Shown: positions 47,176 through 57,536 of the stretch, in pieces
Layout of the letters: every line of letters starts with the position of its first letter
Position numbering within the stretch: position 1 is the first letter of the stretch
Source: Comamonas sp. JUb58
GTDB lineage: Bacteria; Pseudomonadota; Gammaproteobacteria; Burkholderiales; Burkholderiaceae_C
Direction of reading: 5' to 3'
Assembly (NCBI RefSeq): GCF_004364775.1
Contig: NZ_SOAL01000004.1
Coordinates: 62,001 to 126,000 of the forward strand
DNA length: 64,000 nucleotides
Made by a program: the position numbers and the translations under genes
Notes under the pieces: model-generated
Database searches by the model: none
What the model saw: only the letters and a program-made list of their open reading frames with translations
Told to the model about the DNA's origin: nothing

Positions 47176-47964
47176 TCAATCCGCACGCGCCGCCGCACTG
47201 GCATGCAGGCAAATGGCCGCGGCCGCACCCACGTTGAGCGACTCCTCGCCCCCAGGCTGGGTGATGCGGATGTGCTGGTGGGCTGCAGCCTGCAGGGGCT
47301 CAGACACGCCCTGCCCCTCATGCCCCATGACCCAGGTGCAGGGCCAGGGCAAGGCGGCGCGGTGCAACCAATCGCCCTGGTGTGAGCTGGTGACCAGCAG
47401 CGGCTGCTGCAGGGCCAGCACGTCTTCCTGCGAGGCATTCTCGACCAGGTGCAGCGCAAAATGCGCGCCCATGCCGGCACGCAGCACCTTGCCGCTCCAC
47501 AGCGCCGCCGATCCCTTGAGCGCAATCACCTGGCCAAAACCAAAGGCCGAGGCACTGCGCAAGATGGAACCCACATTGCCAGCATCCTGTACGCGATCCA
47601 GCACCACCGCGGCCACACCGGGCTGGATACCCGTTTGCTGCGTGGGCAGGTCCATCAAAAAGCCGAAGGGTGCCGGCGACGGCAGCGGGCTGAGGCTGAC
47701 GAACAAGGCAGTGTCGATGACGATGTTGCGGGCGGCCGCACGGGCATAGACGTTCTCGGGCGACTGCCAGAATTTCTCGGAGAACACGGCCACCGCTGGC
47801 TTGACGCCACGCGTCAGCGCTGCACGGCAGAGGTGGTCGCCTTCGATCCAGTAACGCCCCTGCTTGCGGTAGGCCGCGCCCTCTTCCATCAAACGGCGCA
47901 GGTCCTTGACCAAGGCATTGTCACGCGACTGGATAAAAACGGGTGGGTGCTCAGCAGGGGACAC
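47176..47964 (-). CDS. TrmH/SpoU-family RNA 2'-O-methyltransferase
   Basis: 262-residue SPOUT methyltransferase. The N-terminal substrate-binding domain has FIQSRDNALVKDLRRLMEEGAAYRKQG and WIEGDHL. The C-terminal knotted SAM domain has LDRVQDAGNVGSILRSASAFG (motif 1), VMGHEGQGVSEPL (motif 2) and ITQPGGEESLNVGAAAAICLHA (motif 3). It probably methylates rRNA or tRNA; RlmB-like is possible but the target is not certain. Start chosen at a GTG at 47964, since AAAGGA lies 7 nt upstream; the frame is open further into rnhB. It is the last gene of the long minus-strand envelope block, 50 nt after rnhB. Confidence 0.92.
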   Translation of the reverse strand: MSPAEHPPVFIQSRDNALVKDLRRLMEEGAAYRKQGRYWIEGDHLCRAALTRGVKPAVAVFSEKFWQSPENVYARAAARNIVIDTALFVSLSPLPSPAPFGFLMDLPTQQTGIQPGVAAVVLDRVQDAGNVGSILRSASAFGFGQVIALKGSAALWSGKVLRAGMGAHFALHLVENASQEDVLALQQPLLVTSSHQGDWLHRAALPWPCTWVMGHEGQGVSEPLQAAAHQHIRITQPGGEESLNVGAAAAICLHASAAARAD

Positions 47965-48014
47965 AGATGATTCCTTTGCACAGGCATCGCGCCTGCAACA
48001 GCGTTGACGGAGGT

Positions 48015-48650
48015 TCAGGCGCCGGTCTTGACGACGGCCATCACCTGGGCCACCGGCGAGAAGGAGCGCCGGTGCTCCGGACAGGCACCAAAGCTCTGCA
48101 GCGCCGCCAAGTGCACAGCGGTGCCGTAGCCCTTGTGTGCGGCAAAGCCGTACTGCGGGTAGAGCCGGTCGATATCCTGGCACCAGCGATCGCGGTGCAC
48201 CTTGGCCAGGATCGATGCGGCCGAGATGGCTTGCACCAGCGCATCACCCTTGACGATGGCCTCGGCCGGCATATCCAGGCGCGGAATGCGGTTGCCGTCG
48301 ACCAGCACCCGCACCGGCTTGAGGCGCAGACCGTTGACTGCGCGCTGCATGGCCAGCATCGTCGCTTGCAGGATATTGAGGCCATCGACCTCTTCGACCG
48401 TGGCCTGCGCAATCGAGCAGCACAGCGCCTTGCCACAGATCTCGTCGTAGAGACGCTCGCGGGCACGCGCCGTGAGCTTCTTCGAATCAGCCAGTCCGGC
48501 AATGGGGGAGCGCTCATCCAGAATGACGGCCGCAGCCACCACCGGGCCCGCCAACGGCCCCCGCCCTGCCTCGTCCACACCCGCAACCAAGCCCGGCGGA
48601 TGCCAGGGCAAGGAGGCCTGGTCAGGCAGAGAGAATTTTTTGGATGGCAT
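48015..48650 (-). CDS. rnhB: Ribonuclease HII
   Basis: 211-residue endonuclease that removes RNA from RNA:DNA hybrids and single ribonucleotides from DNA. The active-site motif [21 protein letters not shown] carries the first acidic residues, with LADSKKL and SILAKVHRD downstream. The ATG at 48650 overlaps the lpxB 3' end by 29 nt, as in the common lpxB-rnhB arrangement. Confidence 0.97.
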   Translation of the reverse strand: MPSKKFSLPDQASLPWHPPGLVAGVDEAGRGPLAGPVVAAAVILDERSPIAGLADSKKLTARARERLYDEICGKALCCSIAQATVEEVDGLNILQATMLAMQRAVNGLRLKPVRVLVDGNRIPRLDMPAEAIVKGDALVQAISAASILAKVHRDRWCQDIDRLYPQYGFAAHKGYGTAVHLAALQSFGACPEHRRSFSPVAQVMAVVKTGA

Positions 48651-49803
48651 CGGCAGCAAGCTTTGGGGTATCCCTGCGCAGTTCCAGGTGCAGGTCATGA
48701 AAACGCTGCTCCAACTGGGCCAGGCGTGCTGGATCAAGGCGTGGCGCGTCCAACCATTGCGCCACCGCATCGGCCAAGGCTTCGGGCGTCGCCGCCTCTT
48801 GCAGCAGCTCGGGCACGACAAAGTCTTGGCACAGGATATTGGGCAAGCCCACCCAGGGCTGCAGCTGCTTGCGGCGCATCAAACGCCAGCTGATGGCATG
48901 CATGTGGTAGCTGATGACCATGGGCCGCTTGAACAGCGCCGCCTCCAAGGTGGCGGTACCGCTGGCGATCAAGGTGCAGTCACAGGCCTCCAGCGCCAGA
49001 TGCGACTGGCCATCGAGCACGCGGATGCGATCCAATATCCCGCATTCAGCAGCCAGCGCATCAATGCGTGCGCGCAAAGCCGGAACGGCAGGGACGACGA
49101 TTGTAAGCGAAGGTCGCGCCTGCAAAAGGCGCGCAGCGGCCAGAAAGAATGGCTTGGCGATGTAGCTGACCTCCGAGGCGCGGCTGCCGGGCAGCACGGC
49201 CAGCACTTCGCCCTGCAACGGCAAGCCGAGCTGCTGGCGTGCCGCGGCGCGATTGGGCTGCAGCGGAATCACATTGGCCAGCGGATGACCGACATAGGTG
49301 CCGGCAATACCGTGCTGGGCCAGCAAGGCCGGCTCAAACGGAAAAATGCAGAGCACGTGATCAGCCGAGCGGCGGATCTTCTCGACCCGCTCAGGGCGCC
49401 AGGCCCAGATCGAGGGGCAGACAAAGTGCACCGTCTTGATGCCCTGGGCGCGCAAGCGCTCTTCGACACCCAGGTTGAAATCGGGCGCATCGACGCCGAC
49501 AAACAGCCGGGGCGGTTCCGCCGTCAGACGCTGCACCAACTGCTTGCGGATGCGCAAAATACCCCAGATGCGGCGCAGCAGCTCGGCACTGTAGCCATGC
49601 ACGGCCAGGCGCTCGCTGGGCCACCAGGCATCAAAGCCGGCCTGGGCCATGCGCGGGCCGCCAATACCGGCCGAGCGCATGCCGGGAAAATCCGCAGCCA
49701 GGCCCTGCAGCACCAAGCCGGCGAGCAGGTCGCCGGAGGTCTCGCCGGCCACCATGGCCAAAAACAGGTCGTGGTGCGGGTTCATATCGGCAGGCGCGGG
49801 CAT
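48622..49803 (-). CDS. lpxB: Lipid-A-disaccharide synthase
   Basis: 393-residue GT19 glycosyltransferase that joins UDP-diacylglucosamine and lipid X to make the lipid A disaccharide at the inner membrane. Motifs are [49 protein letters not shown] and the UDP-binding [17 protein letters not shown] segment ([20 protein letters not shown]). The ATG at 49803 shares one base with the lpxA stop (TGATG); a second ATG six codons on is possible. Confidence 0.97.
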   Translation of the reverse strand: MPAPADMNPHHDLFLAMVAGETSGDLLAGLVLQGLAADFPGMRSAGIGGPRMAQAGFDAWWPSERLAVHGYSAELLRRIWGILRIRKQLVQRLTAEPPRLFVGVDAPDFNLGVEERLRAQGIKTVHFVCPSIWAWRPERVEKIRRSADHVLCIFPFEPALLAQHGIAGTYVGHPLANVIPLQPNRAAARQQLGLPLQGEVLAVLPGSRASEVSYIAKPFFLAAARLLQARPSLTIVVPAVPALRARIDALAAECGILDRIRVLDGQSHLALEACDCTLIASGTATLEAALFKRPMVISYHMHAISWRLMRRKQLQPWVGLPNILCQDFVVPELLQEAATPEALADAVAQWLDAPRLDPARLAQLEQRFHDLHLELRRDTPKLAADAIQKILSA

Positions 49804-50603
49804 CAGCGCACGATGCCGCGTTTGGATTGCTGCAGGAAGTCGAGCATCAGCTGGACATCGGCCTGGGCTTCAGCCTCGCAGCTGCCCTGCAGGTTGTCCA
49901 GCGCTTCAACCGCCGCCTGCAAGGTCAGGCCGCTGCGGTACAGCAACCGGTAGGCCTGCTTGATGACCGCCAGCCGCTCGGCGCTGAAGCCGCGCCGGCG
50001 CAGGCCTTCCAGGTTCAGGCCGCGCACGGCCAGCGGGTGGCCGTCGACCATGCAGAACGGGGGCACATCCTGGCTGATATGGCTGGCAAAACCGGCCATC
50101 ACATGGGCACCGACCTTGGTGAACTGGTGCACGCCCGACAGGCCGCCAATGATGGCCCAGTCGGCCACATGCACGTGACCGGCCAGGGTGGCATTGTTGG
50201 CAAGAATAGTCTGGTTGCCGACCTGGCAGTCATGCGCAATATGCACATAGGCCATGATCCAGTTGTCGTCGCCGACACGGGTCACGCCGCCATCCTGGGC
50301 GGTACCGGTGTTGAAGGTGCAGAACTCGCGGATGGTGTTGCGGTCGCCGATCTCCAAGCGGGTCGGCTCGCCAGCGTACTTCTTGTCCTGCGGCATGCCG
50401 CCGAGCGCGGCATGCGAATGGATCACATTGGATTCACCGATCGTGGTGATGCCCTCGATCACAGTGTGCGCACCCACCTTGGTGTGGGCGCCAATGCAAA
50501 CCTGGGGGCCAATAACTGCGTACGGCCCAACTGACACCGTAGGGTGCAACTGGGCCGCAGGGTCAACGATCGCCGTGGGGTGGATAGGACTGACCGCCGT
50601 CAT
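49803..50603 (-). CDS. lpxA: UDP-N-acetylglucosamine acyltransferase
   Basis: 266-residue left-handed beta-helix acyltransferase that adds the first 3-hydroxyacyl chain of lipid A. Hexapeptide repeats start at [25 protein letters not shown]; the catalytic His is in the [14 protein letters not shown] region, and the C-terminal helical cap begins at [13 protein letters not shown]. It lies 6 nt after fabZ in the lpxD-fabZ-lpxA-lpxB order. Confidence 0.98.
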   Translation of the reverse strand: MTAVSPIHPTAIVDPAAQLHPTVSVGPYAVIGPQVCIGAHTKVGAHTVIEGITTIGESNVIHSHAALGGMPQDKKYAGEPTRLEIGDRNTIREFCTFNTGTAQDGGVTRVGDDNWIMAYVHIAHDCQVGNQTILANNATLAGHVHVADWAIIGGLSGVHQFTKVGAHVMAGFASHISQDVPPFCMVDGHPLAVRGLNLEGLRRRGFSAERLAVIKQAYRLLYRSGLTLQAAVEALDNLQGSCEAEAQADVQLMLDFLQQSKRGIVR

Positions 50604-50609
50604 CTACCG

Positions 50610-51050
50610 TTATTCCACGTGGCGCATGGTGCACATCAGCTGTGCTTCTGCGGCGACTTCGCCTTCCACGCTGGCCACGGCATTGAACTTCCAGATACCG
50701 CCGCGCACGCGGTCAATGGTGATCTCCAGCACCAGCTGGTCTCCTGGCACCACCGGGCGCTTGAAGCGCGCCGAGTCGATACCGACGAAGTAGTAGATAT
50801 TGTTCTCATCGGGCACCTGGCCCATGGCATCAAAGGCCAGCAGGCCGGCCGCCTGGGCCAGCGCTTCCAGGATCAGCACGCCCGGCATGACAGGGCGGCC
50901 CGGGAAGTGACCGGTGAAGAACGGCTCGTTGAACGTGACGTTCTTGATCGCCTTGATGCGAGTGTTGCGCTCAAGCTCTTGCACGCGATCCACCAGCAAG
51001 AAGGGGTAGCGGTGAGGCAGCTGCTTGAGAATTGCTTGAATATCCATCAT
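50610..51050 (-). CDS. fabZ: 3-hydroxyacyl-[acyl-carrier-protein] dehydratase FabZ
   Basis: 146-residue hot-dog-fold dehydratase of fatty acid synthesis. The active-site His and the following [10 protein letters not shown] loop are seen in [20 protein letters not shown]. It starts [23 protein letters not shown], typical of FabZ. It competes with LpxA/LpxD for 3-hydroxyacyl-ACP, which suits its place between lpxD and lpxA. Confidence 0.98.
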   Translation of the reverse strand: MMDIQAILKQLPHRYPFLLVDRVQELERNTRIKAIKNVTFNEPFFTGHFPGRPVMPGVLILEALAQAAGLLAFDAMGQVPDENNIYYFVGIDSARFKRPVVPGDQLVLEITIDRVRGGIWKFNAVASVEGEVAAEAQLMCTMRHVE

Positions 51051-51062
51051 TGTGAACTCGGC

Positions 51063-52049
51063 TTAGCCGTTTTTCTGAGTTTGCTCCAAGGCCTTGATTC
51101 GGTCCCTCAACGCATGGAGATGTTTTAGGGTAGCGGCGTTCTTTTCCCAGCTGCCATTGTCGTCGATGGGGAAGAAGCCGGTGTACTGACCCGGCTGCCT
51201 GATCGAACGACTGACCACGGTGGCCGCCGAGATATGTACATTGTCGGCGATTTCCAGGTGGCCCAGAATCATTCCTGCGCCTCCAATCGTGCATTGGCGC
51301 CCGATTTTGGCGCTTCCGGCGATGCCGACGCAGCCGGCCATGGCCGAATGCTCGCCAATCTCGACGTTATGGCCGATTTGCACCTGGTTATCGATCTTCA
51401 CGCCATTGGCAATGATGGTGTCCCGCAGTGCTCCGCGATCGATGCAGGTGTTGGAGCCGATTTCGACATCGTCACCGATCTGCACACCGCCGAGTTGCTC
51501 AATCTTGATCCAGCGCCCACGCTCGTTGGCAAAGCCAAAGCCGTCACCACCAATGACCGCGCCTGGCTGCACCAGCACACGTTCACCCAGCACACAGTCC
51601 GCCCCTACGGTCACGCGCGAGGTCAGTACCGAATCGGCACCGATGACGGCTCCGCTGGCCACGTGGCACAGCGGCCCAATGGACGCAGAAGGGTGCACGA
51701 CGGCACCCTCTTCCACCACCGCAGACGGGTGGATACCGGCTGGCACCGGGCGTATCGCATGGTGCTTGCGCCATAGCTGCGTCAGCCGCGCAAAGTAGAG
51801 GTAGGGGTTATCCACCACCAGGAAGGCGGCGCCACGCTGGCGCGCCTGCTCCTCCATTTGCGCACTGACAGCAATGCAGCCGGCCTTGGAGGCCAGCATC
51901 TGGGCTTGCAGCTTGGGATTGCTGAGAAAACTGAAGTCCTGGGGACCGGCATCTTCGAGCGAGGCAATGGCCTGGATCTCCATCGCTGGATCTCCTTGCT
52001 GAAGCGCCCCTCCCAGGACCTCAATGATCTGTACTAGCTGCAGGCTCAC
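51063..52049 (-). CDS. lpxD: UDP-3-O-acylglucosamine N-acyltransferase
   Basis: 328-residue beta-helix enzyme adding the second (N-linked) acyl chain in lipid A synthesis. The N-terminal uridine-binding domain ([20 protein letters not shown]) is followed by hexapeptide repeats ([25 protein letters not shown]). The catalytic-His region is [15 protein letters not shown], and the C-terminal helix ends [16 protein letters not shown]. It lies 13 nt after ompH. Confidence 0.98.
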   Translation of the reverse strand: MSLQLVQIIEVLGGALQQGDPAMEIQAIASLEDAGPQDFSFLSNPKLQAQMLASKAGCIAVSAQMEEQARQRGAAFLVVDNPYLYFARLTQLWRKHHAIRPVPAGIHPSAVVEEGAVVHPSASIGPLCHVASGAVIGADSVLTSRVTVGADCVLGERVLVQPGAVIGGDGFGFANERGRWIKIEQLGGVQIGDDVEIGSNTCIDRGALRDTIIANGVKIDNQVQIGHNVEIGEHSAMAGCVGIAGSAKIGRQCTIGGAGMILGHLEIADNVHISAATVVSRSIRQPGQYTGFFPIDDNGSWEKNAATLKHLHALRDRIKALEQTQKNG

Positions 52050-52062
52050 GCGTACCTCTGTC

Positions 52063-52584
52063 TTACTTGGCAGGGGCAGAAGCGTTCAGGGCCTTCAGAA
52101 CCTTTTCGGTGATGTCGAACTTGGGGTTGATGTAGACGGCTTCTTGCAGCACCACATCGTACTTTTCCTGCTCGGCCACTTGCTTGACGACCTTGTTGGC
52201 GCGCTCCAGCACCTGGGACAGCTCTTCGCTCTTGCGGGCGCTGAGGTCTTCCTGGAATTCGCGGCGCTTGCGCTGGAATTCACGGTCCTGGTCCACCAGC
52301 TGACGCTGGCGCGTCACGCGCTGGCTTTCGGACAGCGTAGGCGCGTCGCGCTCGAACTTCTCGCCAGCGGTCTTCAGGGCATTGCCTTGGTCCAGCAGGT
52401 CTTTTTCACGCTTGGAGAACTCGGCCTCCAGCTTGGTTTGCGCAGCCTTGGCGGCATTGGCTTCGCGGAAGATGCGATCTGTATTGACAAAACCTGCCTT
52501 GAACTCTTGGGCCTGCGCCGCAGCGCCAAAAGACAGCGCTGCTGCCAACACCAGCAATGGGAAAGAACGAGATACGGTTTTCAT
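52063..52584 (-). CDS. ompH: Periplasmic chaperone OmpH/Skp
   Basis: 173-residue Skp-family chaperone with a signal peptide ([18 protein letters not shown]). A long charged coiled coil (residues about 45-125, rich in Glu, Lys, Arg and Gln) would form the tentacles that hold unfolded outer-membrane proteins for BamA. Its ATG shares one base with the bamA stop (TAATG), so translation is coupled. Standard bamA-ompH-lpxD order. Confidence 0.96.
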   Translation of the reverse strand: MKTVSRSFPLLVLAAALSFGAAAQAQEFKAGFVNTDRIFREANAAKAAQTKLEAEFSKREKDLLDQGNALKTAGEKFERDAPTLSESQRVTRQRQLVDQDREFQRKRREFQEDLSARKSEELSQVLERANKVVKQVAEQEKYDVVLQEAVYINPKFDITEKVLKALNASAPAK

Positions 52585-54881
52585 TAGAAAGATGTTCCGA
52601 TTTGGAATTGCAATTTCTGGATTTTATCGCCTGGGAATTTGCGAAATGGCTGAGCATACGCCAAACGCAGCGGTCCCAGTGGGGAAATCCAGCTCAACCC
52701 GATACCTGCAGACGCACGCATTTCATTAAGTTTCAAATCCTGCTCGTCACCCCAGACATTGCCCGCGTCCACAAAGGCAAACCAGCGGAAGGTGCGGTCA
52801 TTGCCGGTACCCGGCATCGGGCCGATGAACTCGGCGTTCAAGGTGACCTTCTTGGAGCCGCCCAGAGTGGCGCCGGTCACGTCACGGGGACCCAGGGTGT
52901 TCTGCTCAAAGCCGCGCACCGAGCCCAGACCACCGGAGAAGTAGTTCTTGAACACGGGGAAGACCTTACCGCCCATGCCCTTGCCCCAGCCGGCTTCACC
53001 GTTCAGCGCAATGGTGTAGCGCTTGTTCAGTGGCAGGTACTGCTGGATCTGGTAGTTGCCCTTGAGGTAGCGGGCATCGCCAAACAGCGACCATTCGGAG
53101 TTCAGCTTCTGGAAGCGGCCCGAGTTAGGTGCCAGCGCGCTATCGCGGCTGTCACGCGACCAACCCAGGGTCAGCGGGAAGTTCAGGCTCGTGTCACCGT
53201 AGCGGGTGGCGTAGTCCAGGTAGGCTGCGGGCATGTTGGTGCCCAGCTTGATGCGGGTGTTTTCCAGACCGCCGCCCACATAGATGGTGTCCAGTTCGCT
53301 GAACGGAATACCAAAGCGCACGCTGGCACCGGTGGTGATGATCTGGTAGTTGCCGCCCTGCTCGTCATAAGGACGGTCGGTACGGTAGTACATGTCGTAG
53401 GTGCGCGAGATACCGTCCGGCGTGAAGTACGGGTCGGTCGTGCTCACCACCAGGGTGCGGTGGTACTTGCTGGTGTTGACGTCGATACCCAGGTAGTTGC
53501 CCGAGCCAAAGACGTTTTCCTGCTTGATACCGAAGGTCAGCGAGACCTTTTCAGCGCTGGAGTAACCCGCACCCAGCTGCAAGGAGCCGGTAGGCTTTTC
53601 CTGCACGGTCACGTTGACGTCGACCTGGTCAGGTGCGCCGGGCACTTCTTGCGTGTCGATCGCGACATCGTTGAAGAAGCCCAGACGGTCGACGCGGTCG
53701 CGCGAGAGCTTGATCTTGTCCGAGTCGTACCAGGAGGCTTCGTACTGGCGCACTTCGCGGCGCACCACTTCATCACGGGTGCGGTTGTTACCAGCCACGT
53801 TCACGCGGCGCACATAGGCACGGCGCGATGGTTCGGCCTTCAGCACCAGATCGACGCGGTTGTTTTCGCGGTCGATCTCTGGCACGGCTTCGACGCGCGA
53901 GAACGCATAGCCAAAGCTGCCGAAGTGGTCGGTAAAGCGCTTGGTGGTTTCGGTCACGCGGTCGGCGTTGTAGGGCTCACCGGGCTTGATCGAGATCAGC
54001 GACTTGAACTCGTCCTCGCGCTCCAGGTAGTTGCCTTCGAGCTTGATGCCCGAGACCACGTACTTGGGGCCTTCGTGGATCTGCAGATTGATGGAGATGC
54101 GTTCCTTGTCCGGCGAGATCGACACTTCGGTCGAATCAATGCGGAACTCCAGGTAGCCACGCGAGAGGTAGTAGGACTTGAGCGTTTCCAGGTCGGCATT
54201 GAACTTGGAGCTGGAGTAGCGGTCGCTCTTGGTGTACCAGCTGAGCCAGCCCCCGGTGTCCTGGTCGAACAGGTCGGTCAAGGTCGATTCCTTGAAGTCC
54301 TTGTTCCCGCTGATGTGGATTTCCTTGATCTTGGCCGCATCACCTTCGGTGACGGTGAAGGTCAGGTTCACGCGGTTGCGCTCGATAGGCGTTACCGTGG
54401 TCACCACTTCGGCGGCATACAGGCTCTTGTTGATGTACTGGCGCTTGAGCTCTTGCTCGGCGCGGTCGGTCAGGGCCTTGTCGTAAGGACGGCCTTCGGT
54501 CAGGCCCACATCACGCATGGCCTTCTTCATCGCGTCCTTGTCGAACTCCTTGGTACCCAGGAAGTCGACATTGGCGATGGTCGGACGCTCTTCAACGACG
54601 ACCACCAGCACGCTGCCATTGGCTTCCAGGCGCACGTCCTTGAACAGGCCCAGCGCGAACAAAGAGCGAATGGCTGCCGATCCCTTTTCGTCGTTGTAGT
54701 CGTCGCCCACATGCAGTGGCATGGAGGCAAAGATGGTGCCGGGCTCTACGCGCTGCAGGCCTTCAACACGGATGTCCTGGATGGTGAATGGGTCCAAAGC
54801 CCACGACAGCTTGGCAAGCAGCATCAACGCAGCTGCAGCCGTGGTCTTGCGAAGAAGCGAAGAAGGGATGGAATATGTCAT
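52584..54881 (-). CDS. bamA: Outer-membrane protein assembly factor BamA
   Basis: 765-residue Omp85 protein with a signal peptide (to LSWA), five POTRA domains (starting FTIQDIRVEGLQRVEPG) and a C-terminal 16-strand barrel ending in the aromatic QFQIGTSF signal. The conserved barrel-lid motif is seen as GLGSVRGFEQNTLGPRD (VRGF). It inserts outer-membrane proteins. Start chosen at the ATG at 54881 (MTYSIPSSLL), which begins the signal peptide. It lies between rseP and ompH. Confidence 0.98.
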   Translation of the reverse strand: MTYSIPSSLLRKTTAAAALMLLAKLSWALDPFTIQDIRVEGLQRVEPGTIFASMPLHVGDDYNDEKGSAAIRSLFALGLFKDVRLEANGSVLVVVVEERPTIANVDFLGTKEFDKDAMKKAMRDVGLTEGRPYDKALTDRAEQELKRQYINKSLYAAEVVTTVTPIERNRVNLTFTVTEGDAAKIKEIHISGNKDFKESTLTDLFDQDTGGWLSWYTKSDRYSSSKFNADLETLKSYYLSRGYLEFRIDSTEVSISPDKERISINLQIHEGPKYVVSGIKLEGNYLEREDEFKSLISIKPGEPYNADRVTETTKRFTDHFGSFGYAFSRVEAVPEIDRENNRVDLVLKAEPSRRAYVRRVNVAGNNRTRDEVVRREVRQYEASWYDSDKIKLSRDRVDRLGFFNDVAIDTQEVPGAPDQVDVNVTVQEKPTGSLQLGAGYSSAEKVSLTFGIKQENVFGSGNYLGIDVNTSKYHRTLVVSTTDPYFTPDGISRTYDMYYRTDRPYDEQGGNYQIITTGASVRFGIPFSELDTIYVGGGLENTRIKLGTNMPAAYLDYATRYGDTSLNFPLTLGWSRDSRDSALAPNSGRFQKLNSEWSLFGDARYLKGNYQIQQYLPLNKRYTIALNGEAGWGKGMGGKVFPVFKNYFSGGLGSVRGFEQNTLGPRDVTGATLGGSKKVTLNAEFIGPMPGTGNDRTFRWFAFVDAGNVWGDEQDLKLNEMRASAGIGLSWISPLGPLRLAYAQPFRKFPGDKIQKLQFQIGTSF

Positions 54882-54928
54882 TTGTGATAGCAACCAGAGC
54901 CGCTCATTATGCAGCAGGGGCAAGAAAG

Positions 54929-56290
54929 TCAGCCCAAGAGCCGAGACAAATCGTTAAAGAACGCAATGCACATCATGAGCAGCAAAACGGCTATACCGCC
55001 TTTTTGCAAGCGCTCCATCCATTGCAGGGTGGGTGGCTTGCCAGTGACAGCCTCCCAAAGATAATACATCAGGTGACCACCATCGAGCACCGGCAGCGGC
55101 AGCAGATTGAGCACGCCCAGACTGACGCTGATCAGGGCCAAAAAGGCCAGGTATTGGGTGATGCCGACCTCGGCCGACTTGCCTGCGTATTCGGCGATCG
55201 TCAGCGGTCCGCTGATGTTCTGAAGCGAGGCCTGGCCGATGACCATCTTGGCCATCATCTTGACCGTCAGCGCCGAGACCTCCCAGGTCTTTTGCGCACC
55301 CCGGGCAAAGCCTTCCCAGAGGCCGTAGCGCACATCCACCATCGCAGGCGGCGCGCCAATAAAGGCACCCAGGCGGCCGATCTTGCTGCCCTTGTCCTCG
55401 CTTTGCGTCAGTTGCACCGGCACATGCAGTTGCGCGCCATTGCGCGATACCAGCCAGTCCTGCAAGGCGGGTACGCCCTGCTCGCCCGATGCGCGAATCA
55501 TGCGGCGCAGCTCGCCGCCATCACCGACACGCACACCATTGATGGACAGCACCTTGTCACCGCTACGCAGCGCCGATTGTGCGGCTGCACTGCCGGCCTC
55601 AAAGTCGCCAAGCACGGCATCCGACCAAGGGTGGGTCAGACCAATCTTTTCGACCAGCTTGGCATCGGCCTCACGGGCATCGATGCTGGACAGCGGCAAG
55701 CGGTAGCTGCGCTCTGCGGCGCTGGCACCTGGGCGGGCGCTGAGCACCACATCCTTGCCGCCCAGCGCAGCCTGCGCCACAAACCAGCGCAGATCATCCA
55801 GCGAGCGCACAGCCTCAGGTTCCGCATCCGGGAAACCCATGGACACAATCTCTTCACCGCCTTGCATGCCCGCCTGGGCCAGCAGGCTGGTAGCGGGTGG
55901 TGTACCGACGATGGCAGCGGGCTCGCGCACGCCCACCCAGTTCACGCAGGCGTAGAGCAGCACGGCCAGCAGCAGGTTGGCGATCGGGCCTGCGGCCACG
56001 ATGGCGGCACGCGAACGCAGCGGCTGCACGTTGAAGGCCAGATGGCGCTCATGCGCGGCAACCGGCGCCTCGCGCTCATCGAGCATGCGCACATAGCCGC
56101 CCAGCGGAATGGCACTGATGACAAATTCGGTGTCTGCGCCCTTCTTCTTCCAGCGCAGCAAGGGGCGGCCAAACCCCAGGGAGAAACGCAGCACTTTCAC
56201 GCCGCAAGCCACCGCCACACGGTAGTGGCCATATTCGTGCACGGCGATCAAAACGGCCAGCGCAACGACGAATGCAACAACGGTCAACAT
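54929..56290 (-). CDS. rseP: Site-2 intramembrane zinc protease RseP
   Basis: 453-residue inner-membrane metalloprotease. The first helix carries the HEYGH zinc motif (AVHEYGHYRVAV), followed by GFGRPLL and the FVISAIPLGGYVRML loop. Two PDZ domains lie in the periplasm (residues about 130-300), and the third zinc ligand is in NLLPLPVLDGGHL. It cleaves anti-sigma factors in the sigma-E envelope-stress cascade and clears signal peptides. Between dxr and bamA as usual. Confidence 0.97.
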   Translation of the reverse strand: MLTVVAFVVALAVLIAVHEYGHYRVAVACGVKVLRFSLGFGRPLLRWKKKGADTEFVISAIPLGGYVRMLDEREAPVAAHERHLAFNVQPLRSRAAIVAAGPIANLLLAVLLYACVNWVGVREPAAIVGTPPATSLLAQAGMQGGEEIVSMGFPDAEPEAVRSLDDLRWFVAQAALGGKDVVLSARPGASAAERSYRLPLSSIDAREADAKLVEKIGLTHPWSDAVLGDFEAGSAAAQSALRSGDKVLSINGVRVGDGGELRRMIRASGEQGVPALQDWLVSRNGAQLHVPVQLTQSEDKGSKIGRLGAFIGAPPAMVDVRYGLWEGFARGAQKTWEVSALTVKMMAKMVIGQASLQNISGPLTIAEYAGKSAEVGITQYLAFLALISVSLGVLNLLPLPVLDGGHLMYYLWEAVTGKPPTLQWMERLQKGGIAVLLLMMCIAFFNDLSRLLG

Positions 56291-56345
56291 TGCTCAAGCC
56301 CTTGCTATGAAAAACGCGATTCTACTGAGCCGGACAATAGCCCTG

Positions 56346-57536
56346 TCAAACGGCCAACTCCGAAATAAGGCCTTCGGTATAGGCGCGCACCTCGGCATCG
56401 AGCGCCAGCAGCGCATCGATACTGTCCGGCGCCCGCGGCTGCACGCCTTCCAGCGCCTGCGCATTGACCTGGTAGATCTGGTCAAAGCGCATGCGGCCAT
56501 CCAGAAAAGCGGCCACGGCCACCTCGTTGGCGGCATTGAGCACGGTGGTGGTGCCATGGGGCGCACGCAGTGCCTGCCAGGACAGATGCAGGCCCGGAAA
56601 GCGCTGCGCGTCTGCCTCTTCAAAAGTCAGGGCCGAGAGCTTGACGAAATCCAGCGGCGCGGCACCGCTGGCCACACGCTCGGGCCAGGCCAGGCCACAG
56701 GCAATCGGCACGCGCATATCGGGCGTACCCAGCTGGGCCAGCACCGAGGCATCGCGGAACTGCACCATCGAATGCACGATCTGCTGCGGATGGATCACCA
56801 CCTTGATCTGATCGGGCTGCAGGTTGAACAGCCAGCGCGCCTCGATCACCTCCAGCGCCTTGTTCATCATCGTGGCCGAATCGATCGAGATCTTGCGGCC
56901 CATCGCAAAATTGGGGTGGTTGCAGGCCTGCTGTGGGGTCACATCGCGCAGGCTCGATGGCTCACGGGTGCGGAACGGGCCGCCCGAGGCCGTCAGGATG
57001 ATGTGGTCCACCCGCTGGGGCCAGACCGCCGGGTCTTCCGGCAGGCACTGGAAGATGGCCGAGTGCTCGCTGTCGATGGGCAGCAAGGTCGCGCCACCAT
57101 CGGCCACCGCATCCATGAAGAGCTGGCCGCCGACGACCAGGGCTTCCTTGTTGGCCAGCATCAAGCGCTTGCCGGCCTTGGCCGCTGCCATCGCAGGGCG
57201 CAGGCCTGCCGCGCCCACAATGGCCGCCATCACTGCATGCACATCGTTGTGGGAGGCCACCATCTCCAGCGCGGCTTCGCCTTCTAGCACTTCCACACGG
57301 CTGCCTGCGGCCCGCAAGCCTTCGCGCAATGCGGTGGCGGCGGTGGCGCTGGTCATCACCGCATAGCGCGGCTGGAACTGCAGGCACTGCGCGAGCATAA
57401 GATCGACGCGCGAATGCGCGCTCAGCGCAAAAACGCGGTACACATCGGGGTGGCGTGCCACCACATCCAGGGTGTTGGTTCCAATCGAGCCCGTCGATCC
57501 GAGCACGGTAACTTGCATGGTCATCGCGAGGTTCAC
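56346..57536 (-). CDS. dxr: 1-Deoxy-D-xylulose 5-phosphate reductoisomerase
   Basis: 396-residue NADPH enzyme making MEP, the committed step of non-mevalonate isoprenoid synthesis. NADPH motif VTVLGSTGSIGTNTLDVV; substrate/metal loops LPIDSEHSAIFQCL and ILTASGGPFR; SATMMNKALEVIEA. Three starts are possible: a GTG at 57536 overlapping the cdsA stop by 4 nt, and ATGs at 57524 and 57518; none has a strong SD. The coupled GTG is given, but the protein core is unaffected. Confidence 0.96.
   Translation of the reverse strand: MNLAMTMQVTVLGSTGSIGTNTLDVVARHPDVYRVFALSAHSRVDLMLAQCLQFQPRYAVMTSATAATALREGLRAAGSRVEVLEGEAALEMVASHNDVHAVMAAIVGAAGLRPAMAAAKAGKRLMLANKEALVVGGQLFMDAVADGGATLLPIDSEHSAIFQCLPEDPAVWPQRVDHIILTASGGPFRTREPSSLRDVTPQQACNHPNFAMGRKISIDSATMMNKALEVIEARWLFNLQPDQIKVVIHPQQIVHSMVQFRDASVLAQLGTPDMRVPIACGLAWPERVASGAAPLDFVKLSALTFEEADAQRFPGLHLSWQALRAPHGTTTVLNAANEVAVAAFLDGRMRFDQIYQVNAQALEGVQPRAPDSIDALLALDAEVRAYTEGLISELAV

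Noticed and set aside
52557..54887. 776-codon open frame opposite bamA
   Set aside because: Antisense to BamA, which has all POTRA and barrel features; the opposite frame has no recognisable motif.
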